Counted from the stretch's first letter, positions 42,558 through 54,774 are shown. The stretch: 64,000 nucleotides of DNA from Ascochyta rabiei (GCF_004011695.2 NC_082405.1:2851001-2915000), one strand, 5' to 3'. The notes: a model not told the origin generated them from the letters alone. Numbers and translations are program-made.

Positions 42558-44658
42558 GGAGGGCGGTGGTGTGAAGCGAGGTCGCTGGGAGGGGGACCGG
42601 AATCACTGTGCTCATGTGACCGTGGCAGCCTGTATGGTAGCGAGTGCAGGGAGCTGATCCCGGACTTGCAAGTGCACTCGAGAATCCAGATTGGGGATTC
42701 GAGATTCGAGATTCGAGATTCCAGATTCGAGGCTCTCAGCTCCAGAGACGTGTTTCCAGGGATTCAGGATCCAAAGCTGCCGAGTTCGTTGTACAGGTGC
42801 TTTGGTGGGGCGAGAGCTCAGCCGTTGAAACTTGAAAGGCAGCTAGCCAGCCAGGCCGGCAGCTAAGCCAGCCTGCAACCAGCTCGCAACGCGGGGCTGA
42901 TGACGCACGCCAGGCGCTCCTAGCCCAAAGTCCGCCCACCACAAGGTCCCAAGCAACGCGTGTGCTGGTACATTACCCTCATTTCACTGCACGCGCTGTT
43001 CACACATGCAAACCACCTAGCCAACCAGCGTGATTCTCACGCGTCTCGATCTATCTATCGCCCTCTGTCAGCCCCCCCCCCCCCCCCTGTGTGATGGAGC
43101 GCATGCACGACAAACTGAGCACAGACTGGTGTGGCGCAAGAACGGTGCCCTTACGTTTGTGACACCGGCGGGCATGGCGCGAGTCCGGTCTCTGTGGCGT
43201 GGCACAGCGTACGTTGCGTGTGCGTGAGGGTGTCGTGCGATAATACCATTCGCGCGTGGGTGGCCTTGCAATGACGCCGACAACCCAACATGAGCCTCGA
43301 TGTGATACCTTCCTACCACTTTGGCATGCTGCACGGAACGTGTCGATATCAACAGCCGGCGCTCAAGACGTCGGTCCTGGCTAGCCTTTGCACGACAATG
43401 TCGATCATACAGACGCGACCGAGAAAGGCAGCGCTCAGAACGAGAGTACAGACGCACATGTGCTGTTCACTGCGCTCTCCCAAACAGCTAGACGTCGTTC
43501 AAACAGACCTCGTTCGAACCGACATCGCTCACACGCCTCGCCACGCATTCTTCTTGCTCGAAGAAAGGCAAGAGCGATCAATATTGAAAACTCTGGCTCC
43601 GTCAAATTGCCATTCGATAGTACGATAGTGCGTAGTCGGCAATAAAACCCTGCAATAGGCGGCGCGCACCCGGGACGCGTTTGATGTGCAGACAAACTCC
43701 ACCAAATCTCAAGGTCCAGACAAAGTTGATGGTCGGGCTCCAACAAGTTGAATAACCTTCAGCATCGGCCTGCGTCTGCCAACAGAAGCCACCCCGGCAG
43801 CACCGAGTGCGAGCTGCTGCCTCAAGCCCTGCGTAGCAAATGTCACCCACGAAACACTACACGGTAAACAAGCAAAGACCCCTCAAACAGCCGATAGTGG
43901 GTCATTTATATAGCAAAAGCAGCCCTGTGCAAAGACATTGTCGCCGAGCTGCACCGTCGCGGGTCTCGTCAAACATCCGCAGGGGTAGCCTTGGACCAAC
44001 TTCGATTAGCGCGGCGGCGCCGTTCATTCTGCACCGCAAAAGGGGCCACCCTGAGGTCGCTGCAGCCATCAGATCACCCAGCGAGAGACCCAGGCTGCGC
44101 ATAGCCATGAATAGAGCGACCATCCGCGGCAGCTAGCACCTCCGCCACTTTCCTTCTTCCACCATCGCCTCGTCGTCGAGACGTGTTTCAGACCCTGCCT
44201 CCCTTCTCAGCTGCTTCCATAACTCCTGCCAAACTCTCGTGCCCAGGGGCTTACGTCCTGTCCTCTCGTTTGATATCCGTTTCTGCTTCCCCTATCACCA
44301 TTCTGGACATAGAACGCTCGTTAACCCCTTCGATTCGCAATTTGTACATTTTCAACACAAGGATTGATTGATCACGGCACCCAGCAATTTCTTTTGTCAA
44401 AGCGCCGCTGTTTACCAACACATTCTTCGATTCCTCTCCAACAGCATCATCCTTGCTCTAGTCCCCGCAAGCGTTCGCCGTAAAATTTAACAAATCACTC
44501 AGTCGCTGTACCTCACGATTGCCGGTTTGTCGATCTCGACACCCTCTTCTCAGCAGTAGCACAGAGACTTGAAATACTGCTTACATCAATCATCGCTGCA
44601 CCACCATACCAGAATACATGCAGTAATCACACCACGCACCAACCCGGCTGCATCCGCC
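42558..44658. promoter_or_regulatory. 2.1 kb divergent spacer
   Basis: Between the coiled-coil gene (-) and the PH-domain gene (+). It holds GATTCGAGATTC repeats at 42696-42732, a C run (about 43072-43087) and a long CT-rich leader before 44659. Small open frames lack support. Confidence 0.5.
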
Positions 44659-47289
44659 ATGGCTTCAGACGACAATCACAGCTTGCGCAACTTGGCCAAC
44701 TCAAGATGGCGCTTCACTCGATCGACGGTCAACCTCCGTGAAACGGCCTCTCAGTCCATCTCCGGCCCCAGTTCAAATCAGAACAAAGCACCTAAGATTG
44801 CGCGCGCATCATCGAAGATGTCGTTGTTCAACATCTTTAGTCGTCCGAAGGTGGAAAGGGCTCGGGGTCATACGGAAGTTGGACTTGCCATTCCCATGCG
44901 CCCACAGACGCCTCCAAAACCTGCGGAACAGTCCAAGTCAGCCTTGAGACAGAACATTTCGCCCTCCGCACAACAGTCGATACGATCGCGATCCAGTCTG
45001 ATGTTCCGCCCAATGTCCATGAAGCCTCCACCTCTAGATACCGACACTGCACATTGGGAGCCTCCGCCGCTGTTCCAAGCCTTCCCGCAATCGGTCAAAC
45101 ATGATACTGTGCAAGCATGCGTGTTTCCCCCCGAAGTTCTGATGCGGACACAAAGTCAGCGGCGACAAGCTGAACTCATACGGGAAAGAATAGACAGTGC
45201 ACGCGATTTGTCTGTGATTGAGGAAAACAGCACCGAAACGAAGAAGCTGGAGAGGTCGCACAAACGACTGATATCCAACTCGGTTCTCAATCCAGCCGCG
45301 CCAGAGCTAATCAACAAGATCTACATACTCGTCACGTCAGGTTACATTATGCAGTACGCAGGTGATGGACCGTTCGATCGTCTGCCTGAAAAGGTGTTGA
45401 AGCTTGGCAAAGATTCAGCAGCCTTCGCGTGCGATCTGATTCCTGGAAAGCATTGGGTATTGCAGATATCCAGCCATGCCCACGACGACGGTACGATCGA
45501 GATGGGGCCCAAAAGTTCGCTCCTGTCCAGGCTGCGGACGCAAAACGCCATTGGCAGGAGGGCCGCGACTAGTTTCCTGTTAGTTTTGGAAAGCGCAGAG
45601 GAGATGGATGCTTGGATGACCACAGTGAGGAAAGAGATCGAAAACAATGGCGGACAGAGGGCCAAGGATGAGTCAACAAGAACGTCATCCTCGATCGACG
45701 GTTCCTCTGGCAAGCAGTCTATTGAAACCAGCCATCGTTATCTGGTGCAGCGGGATCCCAATGTCATCACCAAGATCGCTCCCGTGGATTCGCCACATCA
45801 ATCGTATCACGCGGTCCCGCTCAAGGTTGTCACTTCAGAACTGGAAGGCGATCGCACGGAGCGAACACCTAGCATAGCCAGCTCGTCCCGTGACCAATCT
45901 TCTTGGCAGAGCACCAAGCGCCAGTCAGCTGAGGTATCTTCAGTGTCATCTACACCCATCTCGCAGGATCAAATACAGTTTGACCAGCTACGAGGACGGT
46001 CGCGATTCTCGTACATGTCCAACACAACATCGGCATCTGGTACCGGAACCAGGAACACCTCTCGGGACTCCTCGCCTGTTCCACAGTCTCCTCTCAAGGA
46101 AGGGTTTACCCCAGTAGCAGAGACTGAGCCGTTCCGACCCCTCAGGTCGTTTCACTCCAATCCCAGCAACGACACAGGTTTCCGTCGGAGGTCTGTGCAA
46201 CCCCTGCCAATCACGACTGAGGACAACTCCATGTCTGTCGAAGTACCTGCAATGCGACAGCGGCATTCCTTTTACGGACCAATTTCACCAAAATCGCAGA
46301 AAGAGCGGATACCTGAGCCTGAGACCACGCCTCCTACGGCAATGGAAACGGTGCCGACGCCTGCGCCCCCGTTTGTGGCGGCTAAAGGTCTTACTGCACA
46401 TATTGCTAGCCAAGTACGCTCGGTTTCTTCTCAATCGAACCCTGAGAAGTTGGGCCGAGAAGCCGCGGCGTCTGTTGCCGTCAAAGATCGCGAAGATAGC
46501 CCGGTGAGGTTCAACAGCGGTGGCTACAGCACGATCACTAGAGAAAGAACCATCTCTCCACCACCCCGCGAACTGGCGCCCGCTCCGCCCCAATCTGCCT
46601 TCCGTCAGTCTGTCGGTCACACATCACCACACACTATGCAAGCTTCATCTCCGCTGGCCCCGTTTAAATCCAACCCCTCTCGCCAGCATCGTATCTCGAC
46701 AACGCCGAAGCCCTTTCTGAAACCATTCCCAGTTCGCCCGCAAGCTCAGCACACCAACTCCCCTAATGCAGTCCAACGAAGAGCTTCAGCAGTGCCAGCT
46801 TCAGCATCCCCATCTTTGGCGACCTTAGCTAACCGCTCTGTGACTTCACCCTCACTGTCATCCTCGGCAGCAGCAGGGACGATCCCACCATCGTCCCATG
46901 CACCCACACTCCACTCGGCTCAGTCCCAAACACTCCGTCGACCGACATCCGTGCAAATACGATCTGACCCCGCACCTTTCCTGTCGTCGATCCGCCCAAC
47001 GATCGCTATCTCCTCATCGCCGTCTTTTGTGCCCGGTACAGGTCTACGATCTCCTCCAGGATTGAGCGCAAACAGAGTCTTGCACTCAAGTCCTAGTACT
47101 GGTGCTCTGAGGCAAGAGGCTTCCCTTCAGACTCCAGCATTGTCAAAGAACCTTATGCTACGCAAGAGCATGCCAGTACTAGGGCTACCGCCACCTGCGC
47201 CACCACCTGACATGCCTCTTCCTGCGCCGCCGCCGAACATGCCACTCCCATTACCACCCACTTCTGCTCGACAAAGCCTTCTGCTTTGA
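44659..47289 (+). CDS. PH-domain protein with long disordered tail
   Basis: Single-exon gene. ATG 44659 (in CCGCCATGG context) gives 876 residues; the frame stays open upstream to 44569 but that part looks like leader. A PH-like module lies at about residues 205-330: KRLISNSVLNPAAPELINKI with strands YILVTSGYIMQYA and KVLKLGKDSAAFACDLIPG, and the closing helix SFLLVLESAEEMDAWMTTVR, where the Trp is the usual PH helix residue. The rest is Ser/Pro-rich and disordered with many SP and RxxS sites. The C-terminus carries polyproline (LPPPAPPPDMPLPAPPPNMP), a possible ligand for SH3, WW or profilin. It probably acts at the membrane or cell cortex, but lipid specificity cannot be read. Confidence 0.8.
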   Translation: MASDDNHSLRNLANSRWRFTRSTVNLRETASQSISGPSSNQNKAPKIARASSKMSLFNIFSRPKVERARGHTEVGLAIPMRPQTPPKPAEQSKSALRQNISPSAQQSIRSRSSLMFRPMSMKPPPLDTDTAHWEPPPLFQAFPQSVKHDTVQACVFPPEVLMRTQSQRRQAELIRERIDSARDLSVIEENSTETKKLERSHKRLISNSVLNPAAPELINKIYILVTSGYIMQYAGDGPFDRLPEKVLKLGKDSAAFACDLIPGKHWVLQISSHAHDDGTIEMGPKSSLLSRLRTQNAIGRRAATSFLLVLESAEEMDAWMTTVRKEIENNGGQRAKDESTRTSSSIDGSSGKQSIETSHRYLVQRDPNVITKIAPVDSPHQSYHAVPLKVVTSELEGDRTERTPSIASSSRDQSSWQSTKRQSAEVSSVSSTPISQDQIQFDQLRGRSRFSYMSNTTSASGTGTRNTSRDSSPVPQSPLKEGFTPVAETEPFRPLRSFHSNPSNDTGFRRRSVQPLPITTEDNSMSVEVPAMRQRHSFYGPISPKSQKERIPEPETTPPTAMETVPTPAPPFVAAKGLTAHIASQVRSVSSQSNPEKLGREAAASVAVKDREDSPVRFNSGGYSTITRERTISPPPRELAPAPPQSAFRQSVGHTSPHTMQASSPLAPFKSNPSRQHRISTTPKPFLKPFPVRPQAQHTNSPNAVQRRASAVPASASPSLATLANRSVTSPSLSSSAAAGTIPPSSHAPTLHSAQSQTLRRPTSVQIRSDPAPFLSSIRPTIAISSSPSFVPGTGLRSPPGLSANRVLHSSPSTGALRQEASLQTPALSKNLMLRKSMPVLGLPPPAPPPDMPLPAPPPNMPLPLPPTSARQSLLL

Positions 47290-47898
47290 AAGAAACAACT
47301 ATTACCATATGTCTTCTCTGGCGTTTGTAGTCCATCGACCCCGGGGGATTCACGAAGTTATGTTATACCTGCGCTTAGTTTCTTGTTTAGTCCGAGACCT
47401 GCCTTCGCACGATACCAAGCTTGTCCTCTTTGCAGTCTCTAATGTACTGCTCTGTACCGCATTGCGTTGTAGGCCAACGTATTACCACTGTTCTGATATT
47501 CGAAATTCCTGTTTGTGTAGATTTGATTACTTCATTTTGAGCGGGTGTTGGACTCTGCTGTCCGTCATCATCTTGCTACCATAGAGCCAAACAGCGTTCT
47601 GGTAGACTAGTAGTTACGCGCATCGCGCATCGCGCATCGCGCTGAATGTTTAGTTTGAAATCTTCGCTTGGCCTTAGACACTATCCGTATTGAAGTTTGT
47701 GCTGTGATGCCTTGTTTACGCTCTCGTTCGAATGCACTTGATGCCTCGAACTCAGACATACAGAGGTTTATGTACTCAACTTGCGCTAATACGGTATTAG
47801 CGCGAGCGCGATCGATACGCGTCCGCACCGACCAATAGCGGCATGCCAGTTTCTTCACCATTCACGTCAAAACTATCCAGTCGAGGCTCTCCTGCGCT
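47290..47898. other. intergenic, short CGCGCAT repeat
   Basis: 3' flank of the PH gene and promoter of the MutY gene. GCGCATC repeats lie at 47618-47642. No gene. Confidence 0.5.
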
Positions 47899-49669
47899 AT
47901 GCCACCGCGCCGTGCAGCGACATCGAAGGCCAGCAAGGCAGCATCGGCAAGGTCCAGTCTTAAGGCCACAACATCGAACTGTTTCGAAAGACCCAAAGAG
48001 CCTGCCGCAACGGTTCTGCCACCAGCGCGTGCTCACTCGTCTTCCTACCACTATCCTCTTCTTCTTGATGACAGAGCTCAGCATGGCGCGCTTTTGAACT
48101 GGTTCAAGGGCGTGGAAGATTGTAGGACCATGCCGTGGAGGAAACCGTGGCTCGATCGATCTCAAGATGGTGGACCAGAGGAACAAATCAAGCAAACACT
48201 AAACAAAAGGGCGTACGAGGTATGGGTCAGTGAAGTCAGTAAGTGAGCAAAGAGCAGATGAATTCTTTACACATCGACACGCGTTATCACGTGCGCTGCG
48301 AGAACATGCTGATATGGTTACAGTGCTTCAGCAGACTCGAGTCTCTACAGTTATTCCATACTTCAAGAACTGGATTGAAAAGTGGCCTACGGTGCAGGAT
48401 CTCGCTAATGCCAACCACGACGAGGTCCTGGCTGCCTGGAAAGGCCTAGGTTATTACTCGAGGGCAACACGACTGCACGAAGGCGCAAAAGCTGTCGTGT
48501 CCAACCCATCACAGACGATGCCAAACGAAGTCTTTGGTTTGTTACAGCTGCCAGGCATTGGTCAGTATACTGCTGGTGCCATATCCAGCATAGCATTTGG
48601 ACGAGCTGAACCTGTGCTGGATGGCAATGTTGCCAGGGTGCTGAGCCGACAGCTGGGCCTTTACTTTGATGTGAAAGACAAGAAGTCTTCTGATGTGCTC
48701 TGGAAAGTCGCCGACGAACTGATCAAGAAGGTATCTAACCACCCAGAAGTGGAGTTTAGTGCCATACCAGGGCAATGGAACCAGGCGCTGATGGAACTCG
48801 GCTCGACAATTTGTACACCAAAATCCAAGTGTGAAGAGTGCCCGATCCAGAAGACATGTCGAGCCTACAACGAAGGAGTGGCCCTCTCCAAGAACCGTCA
48901 GTCGAAGACAGCAGTACCGGACATCGAGGACGTTTGCACCTTTTGCGATCAGCTAGACACTGAAGACTTGGCGACGGTACCGGAGGAAGAAATATCTGAT
49001 GAGGATGTCAAACCTACCAAGAAAAGGAAAACGATTACTAAGCAGTCGAATACATTATCGCGGTACTTCGCAATCGGCACACCAAGCGCAAGCTCCAACA
49101 TCGACACCGAGGATGAAGAAGCGGCTTCTGAATCGAAAAAACGAAAGGTGCCAATCTCTACAGGAGTCACAAAGTCAGTCAATACCTACTGCTCGCTCTT
49201 CCCAAAGAAAACAACGAAGAAGAAGGCGAAAGAAGAGGACTGTGTGGTTTGTCTCATCGAGCTCTGCTATTCGAACGAAGACAGCAAATGGCTCATTGAG
49301 CAGAGACCAGCAACAGGCCTCCTGGCATCACTCTGGCAATTTCCACAGACCATGCTGTCGAAATCGGACACAACGGCTGCGCATTGCAAGACCTCGGCGC
49401 AGAAATACCTCTCAAGCCTGAATGCTGGCGGCGTTGACTTGGGCAAAGCACGCCACGTTACTAACTTCGACCCACTGCTTCATGTCTTCACCCACTTGAA
49501 GCTCACCATGCACGCCTATCATTACCGAATCACCGGTAAGAATGAAGCTGACAGCCTTGTGTGCGATGGCACACCTGCTCGTAAATGGGTCAGCACAAAT
49601 TCCATGGAGAACGAGACACTCTCGACTGGAATGCGCAAGTGCTGGGAACTTGTCGCAAGAGGTGTATGA
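47899..49669 (+). CDS. MYH1: adenine DNA glycosylase MutY/MYH
   Basis: Removes adenine mispaired with 8-oxoguanine. Exons 47899-48238 and 48324-49669 (85 nt intron with GTAAGT donor) give 561 residues. The splice rebuilds the catalytic helix YEVWVSEVMLQQTRV (Glu112). Helix-hairpin-helix LLQLPGIGQYTAGAI and catalytic Asp213 in VLDGNVARVLSRQ follow. The iron-sulfur ligands are C277, C283, C286 and C292, in ICTPKSKCEECPIQKTC; the first gap is 5 residues rather than the 6 I expect from E. coli and human. A hydrophilic insert with NLS-like KKRK and a PIP-like QSNTLSRYF (Q354) precedes the C-terminal Nudix-like domain, which recognises 8-oxoG (VVCLIELCYSNEDSKWLIEQ; LASLWQFPQTML). Nuclear and possibly mitochondrial. 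Confidence 0.95.
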
Positions 49670-50111
49670 CGATCTGAGTGAGATCGACGTCATCAACTCG
49701 GATTGAGGTTCGAGCATACCCATGTGCACCCCGCGTCGTTATCTCTCGCCAAGAGATACACTATTCCGCTCCGCCCATATCGCCGAGCTATCGGTCCAAA
49801 CACCTTGATTCATGGAGTGTAACGATAAGCAGCTGACTGTGATGTCTTGCTACCCTGCTTTGTGGTGCATTGCTGCTATGCTTGTCGGCTCTGTGACCCC
49901 CGATCAATAATCATTGGTTCGATCAAAAAGACCTCCGGCGAGAAGGTGCGAGGATGTGCCTATCTCATGTGCGTGGACAATGCCGTTTGCCTGCATATAA
50001 AGGTTTCACTGGTGGCTGAACGAAGTCGAGGGTTGTTGTCCACACACATCCGATACATTGGATTCTCCAACGTTTCCCTGACGATCTGTATCTTGACAGT
50101 GAACAGGCGCC
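49670..50111. promoter_or_regulatory. promoter region of the ammonium permease
   Basis: Contains ATCAATAATCATTGG and GATCGATAA-like sequences, but no GATA-factor cluster that I can defend. CT-rich leader near the ATG. Confidence 0.4.
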
Positions 50112-51702
50112 ATGGCAGACATCCCAGCTCCCACTCCAGTAGTTGAATGGCCGGATTACATTGACATGCCGACGGGTGGGGATGTCATGACAACGGATCT
50201 CAATGCACTTTATGATAAAGGCGACCTTTGCTGGCTACTTATTGGCTCAGTGCTCTGCTGGTGGGTCGATTTTGTGAACTGATAGTCACAATAACAGGAC
50301 TGACCGACCGACACAGGCAGATTACTCCTGCAATCGGTTTCCTCTATGCCGGCATGCACAGACGCAAAGCCGCGCTGACAATGATATTCCAGTCTCTCTT
50401 CTGTGCCAGCGCCGTCGGCATTCAGTTCTGGGTGTATGGGTATTCGTTATATCAGTCGCATACCACGAACTCATTCATTGGCAATCTGTCGAAGGCTGGT
50501 TTGCACAATGTCCTTGCTTATCCATCTTTGGCGAACCCAGACATCCCGGACGTACTCTATGCCTGCTTCGGCTTCACTTTTGTCACCGCAACGGCGATGG
50601 TTTTAGCTGGCGCTATGCTCGAGCGTGGACGCATGTGGCCTTCGATGCTCTTTATACTTTGCTGGACAACGTTTGTATATTACGTGCTGGCGCATGCCGA
50701 GTGGAACCCATCTGGTTGGTTATACAAACTCGGAGTGTACGATTTTGCCGGCAGCGGGCCGGTACACATTGCCTCTGGTTTCTCAGCTCTGGCTTGGGCC
50801 GTCATGCTGGGTCCGCGTCTCGACCCGCACAAAGAATCGCATCACCCCAAGATGCTTCATTTCAAGCCTCATAGCCCTTTTCTGGTTTGTCTTGGAACAA
50901 TCCTCATCTGGTTCGGCTGGTATGCGTTCAATGGTATGTGGCGTTAAAGACTTTGTGAAATATGGACTGAACAATTCCAGGGGCGTCCACCGCCAACATC
51001 TCGATCCGCTCCATCTATGTGGTCTGCAACACTAACCTCGCAGCATGTGGCGGCGGCCTGGCATGGGCTCTTCTCGAGTACATGCACACCCACAAGTTCT
51101 CCATTATCGGGTTCTGTTCTGGCATCATCGCCGGTCTGGTAGGCATCACTCCAGCTGCAGGCTTCGTACCCATTTATGTCGCCGCGCTTGTGGGTGCTCT
51201 GACTTCATGTGCGTCGTTCTACACCGTTCGGTACAAGTACCTGCTACCCGTCGATGACGGCCTCGATATCTTCGCCATCCACGGTGTTGGTGGCTTCGTC
51301 GGCGACATTTTGACTGGCTTCTTTGCAGCGAACTATGTACCGGCCATGGACGGCGTGAACAATACATACGAAGGAGGTTGGTGGGATAGGAACTGGAAGC
51401 AGATGGGGTACCAGCTTGCCGCGGCATCTACATGCGCAGCGTGGTCTTTCGTCGTCTCCATCATCCTGCTTTTTGTCATTAACAAGATCCCGGGATGCCA
51501 CATCCGGGCTACTGAAGACGATGAGCTGAGGGGTTTGGACTACAAGTACTTCCACGACGTCGAATTTGAGGACGGCATGATGATGCTCAACGGGTTTAGC
51601 CCGACAACACCGGGTTCAGAGAGGAGTGGTGTCGCAAGCTCGAGAGGTGAGAGGAGCCAGGAGGGGGTGGTTGTGTCTGCTGTCCTAGACAAGAGGGATT
51701 GA
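50112..51702 (+). CDS. MEP: ammonium permease (MEP/Amt family)
   Basis: Plasma-membrane NH4+ uptake. Exons 50112-50260, 50317-50933 and 50981-51702 give 495 residues; introns are 56 and 47 nt. The first intron breaks the codon for Trp in SVLCW/QITPAIGFLYAG. About eleven membrane segments are expected. Family landmarks are visible: the conserved Asp and pore His in YDFAGSGPVHIASGFSALAW, the second pore His in DIFAIHGVGGFVGDILTGFF, and CGGGLAWALLEY. Both pore histidines of the twin-His site are present, so transport should work; fungal Mep1/3-type proteins may replace the first with Glu, and this one does not, which places it with the Mep2/Amt type (inference). The C-terminal tail LDYKYFHDVEFEDGMM is cytosolic and possibly regulatory. 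Which of several paralogues it is cannot be told. Confidence 0.93.
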
Positions 51703-52018
51703 CGGAAGAGAGAGGGCAGTGACACGAGGGTGTAGTCAAAGGCGTGGCCGTCACAACAAAAAAGCAACCTATCAAGACCCCGTCATTCATTCCGCCTGAA
51801 CAGTCCGCCTCCAATATATCCAAGATCGATATGGTGCCGGAGACAAGCTGTCGCGCCACGGAGCATCAATGTGTACCTGACCAGACCTCAGCCGGCTAGT
51901 GTACCCAATAGACCGCGGCAGCAGTCACGATACAAGAAGGCAGGAACGCGCCCCTTGCACCTCAGGCATCCGTTACGTCTCGCCTCGGGCTTCGATGGCA
52001 ACAAACGCATCACTCACC
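51703..52018. other. intergenic
   Basis: Flank between the permease and the next possible gene. No feature. Confidence 0.5.
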
Positions 52019-52213
52019 ATGAAGTCGACAATCGCCATTCTCAGCCTTGCTGCGATCACGGCAGCCTCGCCGGACCCACAAGTGACCCCACGACGCGCAC
52101 AGCTGGGGAAGCGGCAGGCGGACCCTGCGCTGCTGTCGTCTCCACCCCCAACAGCTTCCTTCCCTTCCAACATGGCTCCTGGATACACAGTCTTCATGTT
52201 CGACTACACCTGA
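52019..52213 (+). CDS. possible small secreted protein or 5' exon
   Basis: The frame from ATG 52019 codes 64 residues: a signal peptide (MKSTIAILSLAAITAASPDP), then QLGKRQADPALLSSPPP with a Kex2-type KR site, and an end at ATMFDYT-like sequence (VFMFDYT). The plus frame closes soon after, and no cysteine-rich mature domain can be found without guessing splice sites. It may be the first exon of a longer secreted protein, a short product, or the remains of a gene. Another in-frame ATG lies further upstream. Low confidence. Confidence 0.35.
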   Translation: MKSTIAILSLAAITAASPDPQVTPRRAQLGKRQADPALLSSPPPTASFPSNMAPGYTVFMFDYT

Positions 52214-52882
52214 CGGTGATACTGATCCTCAAGCGCTCTGGTCTCCGACGCATGCTCCTGCGACTACCCGGCAACCCTCTCTTCAGCGGGCCCCCTCTAG
52301 ACACATGTTGGAGGCTCCTAGGTCTGGTCCATCTACGTCAATGTCGGTAATGAGAGCGAGTGCTGGTAGGACGAGAAACGTGTAGCACTTGAACCCTAGA
52401 CTTGTGCTCGCTCGCACCAACCAGGTCATGAGTATATGGACTGCATCACTCAGATCGTCCCGACCACGCTACCACCAAAATAAATCTGGCAGATATCCCC
52501 GTTGTCGTGACTTTACCTCGTTGATCCTTTGCTGTCCCTTATGCAAAGCCTCCCTATACCGCCAACGCTTCTTGCATGATCTGAACTCTGTTGAAGGTGG
52601 TTACAATTTTCACGCAGGGTTGGAAAACCCTCTAAAGTTCTAGAGTCATATAATCGGTGGATTTATCAAACGGTCAAGTGCGAGTTGGCTGTAATTGACG
52701 AGTTGATAAGAACATGGAGGAGTGGTGGGGTCTTGTCAAATACGACAGTGGATAATATCTCGAGTAGCCATCCGTTCAACATTATACATTACACAGCCGT
52801 ACGAAATTTTCCCAATTACTTCGAGATATCCAAACACTTTCTCCTCAACCACAACACTGGCCACAGTATATCCTAGGAACAC
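52214..52882. other. intergenic, no gene
   Basis: Nothing supported between the possible secreted product (+) and the unknown secreted gene (-). Confidence 0.5.
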
Positions 52883-54092
52883 TCAAAGGCGAGCCCAAGT
52901 CTTCCTTCTCTTGCTCGCTGCGATATCTCGCGTAGCCAGTGGCGCATCTTCGACCCAAAAGAGCAGATATGGCATCATCCCTTTGTCCGGGCGGAACACG
53001 GTGACTTTCTCAACCGCCTTGTTGCCCAGGCGATGCTTGTGCTGAGCCAGGAAATAGCCAACACCCAGTCCATTGGGCGAGCCTAGAGCAAGTCAGTCAG
53101 CTTACGAGCGAGTCAAGCACAGCACAGTAGCAACGTACCCAGGAGAGCCTGCGCGGCGTCATATCGCATCGGAAGCGTAGTGCCAGGCCACTTCTGCACT
53201 CCATTTGGGCGCTCCTCCCCGGGACTCAGCGGGTAGCTCCGCAGCGCCTCTGTGATAAGCGCTAGCGTGACTTCGTTTGTGATCATGCAGGAGAAGATCT
53301 TCCTGATGCCCGCGAGATTCGCAGTGTTGACGCGGTTCCAGAATCCCCACGCGTGGTCGGAGCTCGAGGCCAGCGCGGGCAGCCACGCCTTGCGCACCTC
53401 TGGGTTGCCCCAGTTCTCGAGCGCGGCTTGGGTCGGGCTCAGCCGGTTGAGGAAGTAGACTGCCCCGGCCGATGGGTTGATGCCAATGGTACTGTAGGCT
53501 TGGGTCTCCTGGGTCTCGTGTTAGTTTGAAGTAGGAGGTAGTAGGAAAAGATGAAAAGGGATATGTCGCTCACTCTGTATCGCTTCTCTCCAACCATGTA
53601 ATACTGCTGGTCTAGCTCTGGCCACTGTCCATCCGGCGGGCGCTGTACCGTAGGTCCATACTTGTGCTCGACATAGAAGCAATGATTCGGCCCGCCATCA
53701 ACCGACGACGCAATCCCGATCCCGAGCTCGCTGAAAGCGCGCTGCAGATTATGCTGATCAGGTCCGAAGTCGCACAGCTCACTTCGATAGTCTTCCAGCT
53801 CTCGATATCCCCATCTGCGAAATTGCTGCACTAGATCGCCATCCCAGGGACTGCGGACGGGCGTTACGTATGCAGCTGCTTCGGCCTCGCTTCTGATCAT
53901 GGCTTGCAATAGCTTACTGCCTTTGCACCATGCTTTTTCCCACTCGGCTGAAACATCGACTGCGCGGCGATTGAGGTGCTGGAAGGGTTGTGGGATGTGG
54001 TGGTGTGGGACGGCGGTGCTTGCAGATACAGACAAGACGGAGTTGGACACCACCCAAAACAAGACGGAGACGGACACCACCCAAACCAACAT
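52883..54092 (-). CDS. secreted protein of unknown family, 362 residues
   Basis: Exons 54092-53574, 53508-53139 and 53082-52883 with introns of 65 and 56 nt (ACTAAC and GCTGACTGAC branch signals) give 362 residues in matching phases. The start MLVWVVSVSVLFWVVSNSVL is a signal peptide or anchor, followed by PHHHIPQPFQHLNRR and then a folded chain with Trp-rich and Tyr-rich segments: SPWDGDLVQQFRRWGYRELE, NPSAGAVYFLNRLSPTQAAL, SSSDHAWGFWNRVNTANL. Cysteines are few (KAWCKG, SELCDF, NHCFYV, FSCM). The end is basic (ASKRRKTWARL). I do not recognise the family and see no catalytic motif; extracellular or lumenal location is inferred from the signal sequence. Confidence 0.68.
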
Positions 54093-54774
54093 ATTAGTCT
54101 TTTGATTCCTGCGGGATTAGTTGCGCGAAGGAGAATCAAAGTCTGTATGGGATGAGCAGAAGTATGGAAGGTGCTAGGCTGCTGAGCGCGGAGAGGAAGA
54201 CGTGGTGGCCAAGTGAAAGGCAGAAGAAGTACATTTCTCGCAAGAGCTGCAGTGAAGGACTCTTGAGAGCTGAGCTCCAGAAAATTTGCACTCTCGCCAT
54301 ACAAGAAAGCCTTCTGCAGCACTACAATCCTGCAGAGAGCGGCGGACCAGCGCCTCCATTGTGCGTGTATGGCGCTTGAAAATAGTACAACTACGGCATA
54401 GGGCAGCACCTCTCTTTTACGTAAAGAAATGAATACCATACTTATATTTCACTACTTCGCAATCTTCGGATACTGGTTACATACCGGTCTAGTACCACCG
54501 ACTTCCTCGTTCCCGCACTGATCGTAGAAGAAGAGCTTCAGCATTGGCTGCACAAAGCCTCCAGCTTCCTAGGCAAAAGTCGGGAATACTTTGTTTTGCC
54601 TATCAATGCATCTAAAAGGCAAGAAATCACTTGTGATCAGTGTCTGCCGGACCATCTGGATTAGATTGGCGCTGCTTAAGCGCGCCCATTTTATGGGGAT
54701 GGCAAAAAGTTGTTCTCGTTGTCTCTGTGGCCTCATGCCCATCAAACCAGTAGTAGTGCTTTCTCGTTCACATT
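54093..54774. other. intergenic, no gene
   Basis: Promoter side of the unknown secreted gene and 3' flank of the next putative gene. No supported frame. Confidence 0.45.

Noticed and set aside
53897..54439. 180-codon frame extending the secreted gene upstream.
   Set aside because: Different frame from the spliced gene and no domain; shadow of the coding exon and promoter.
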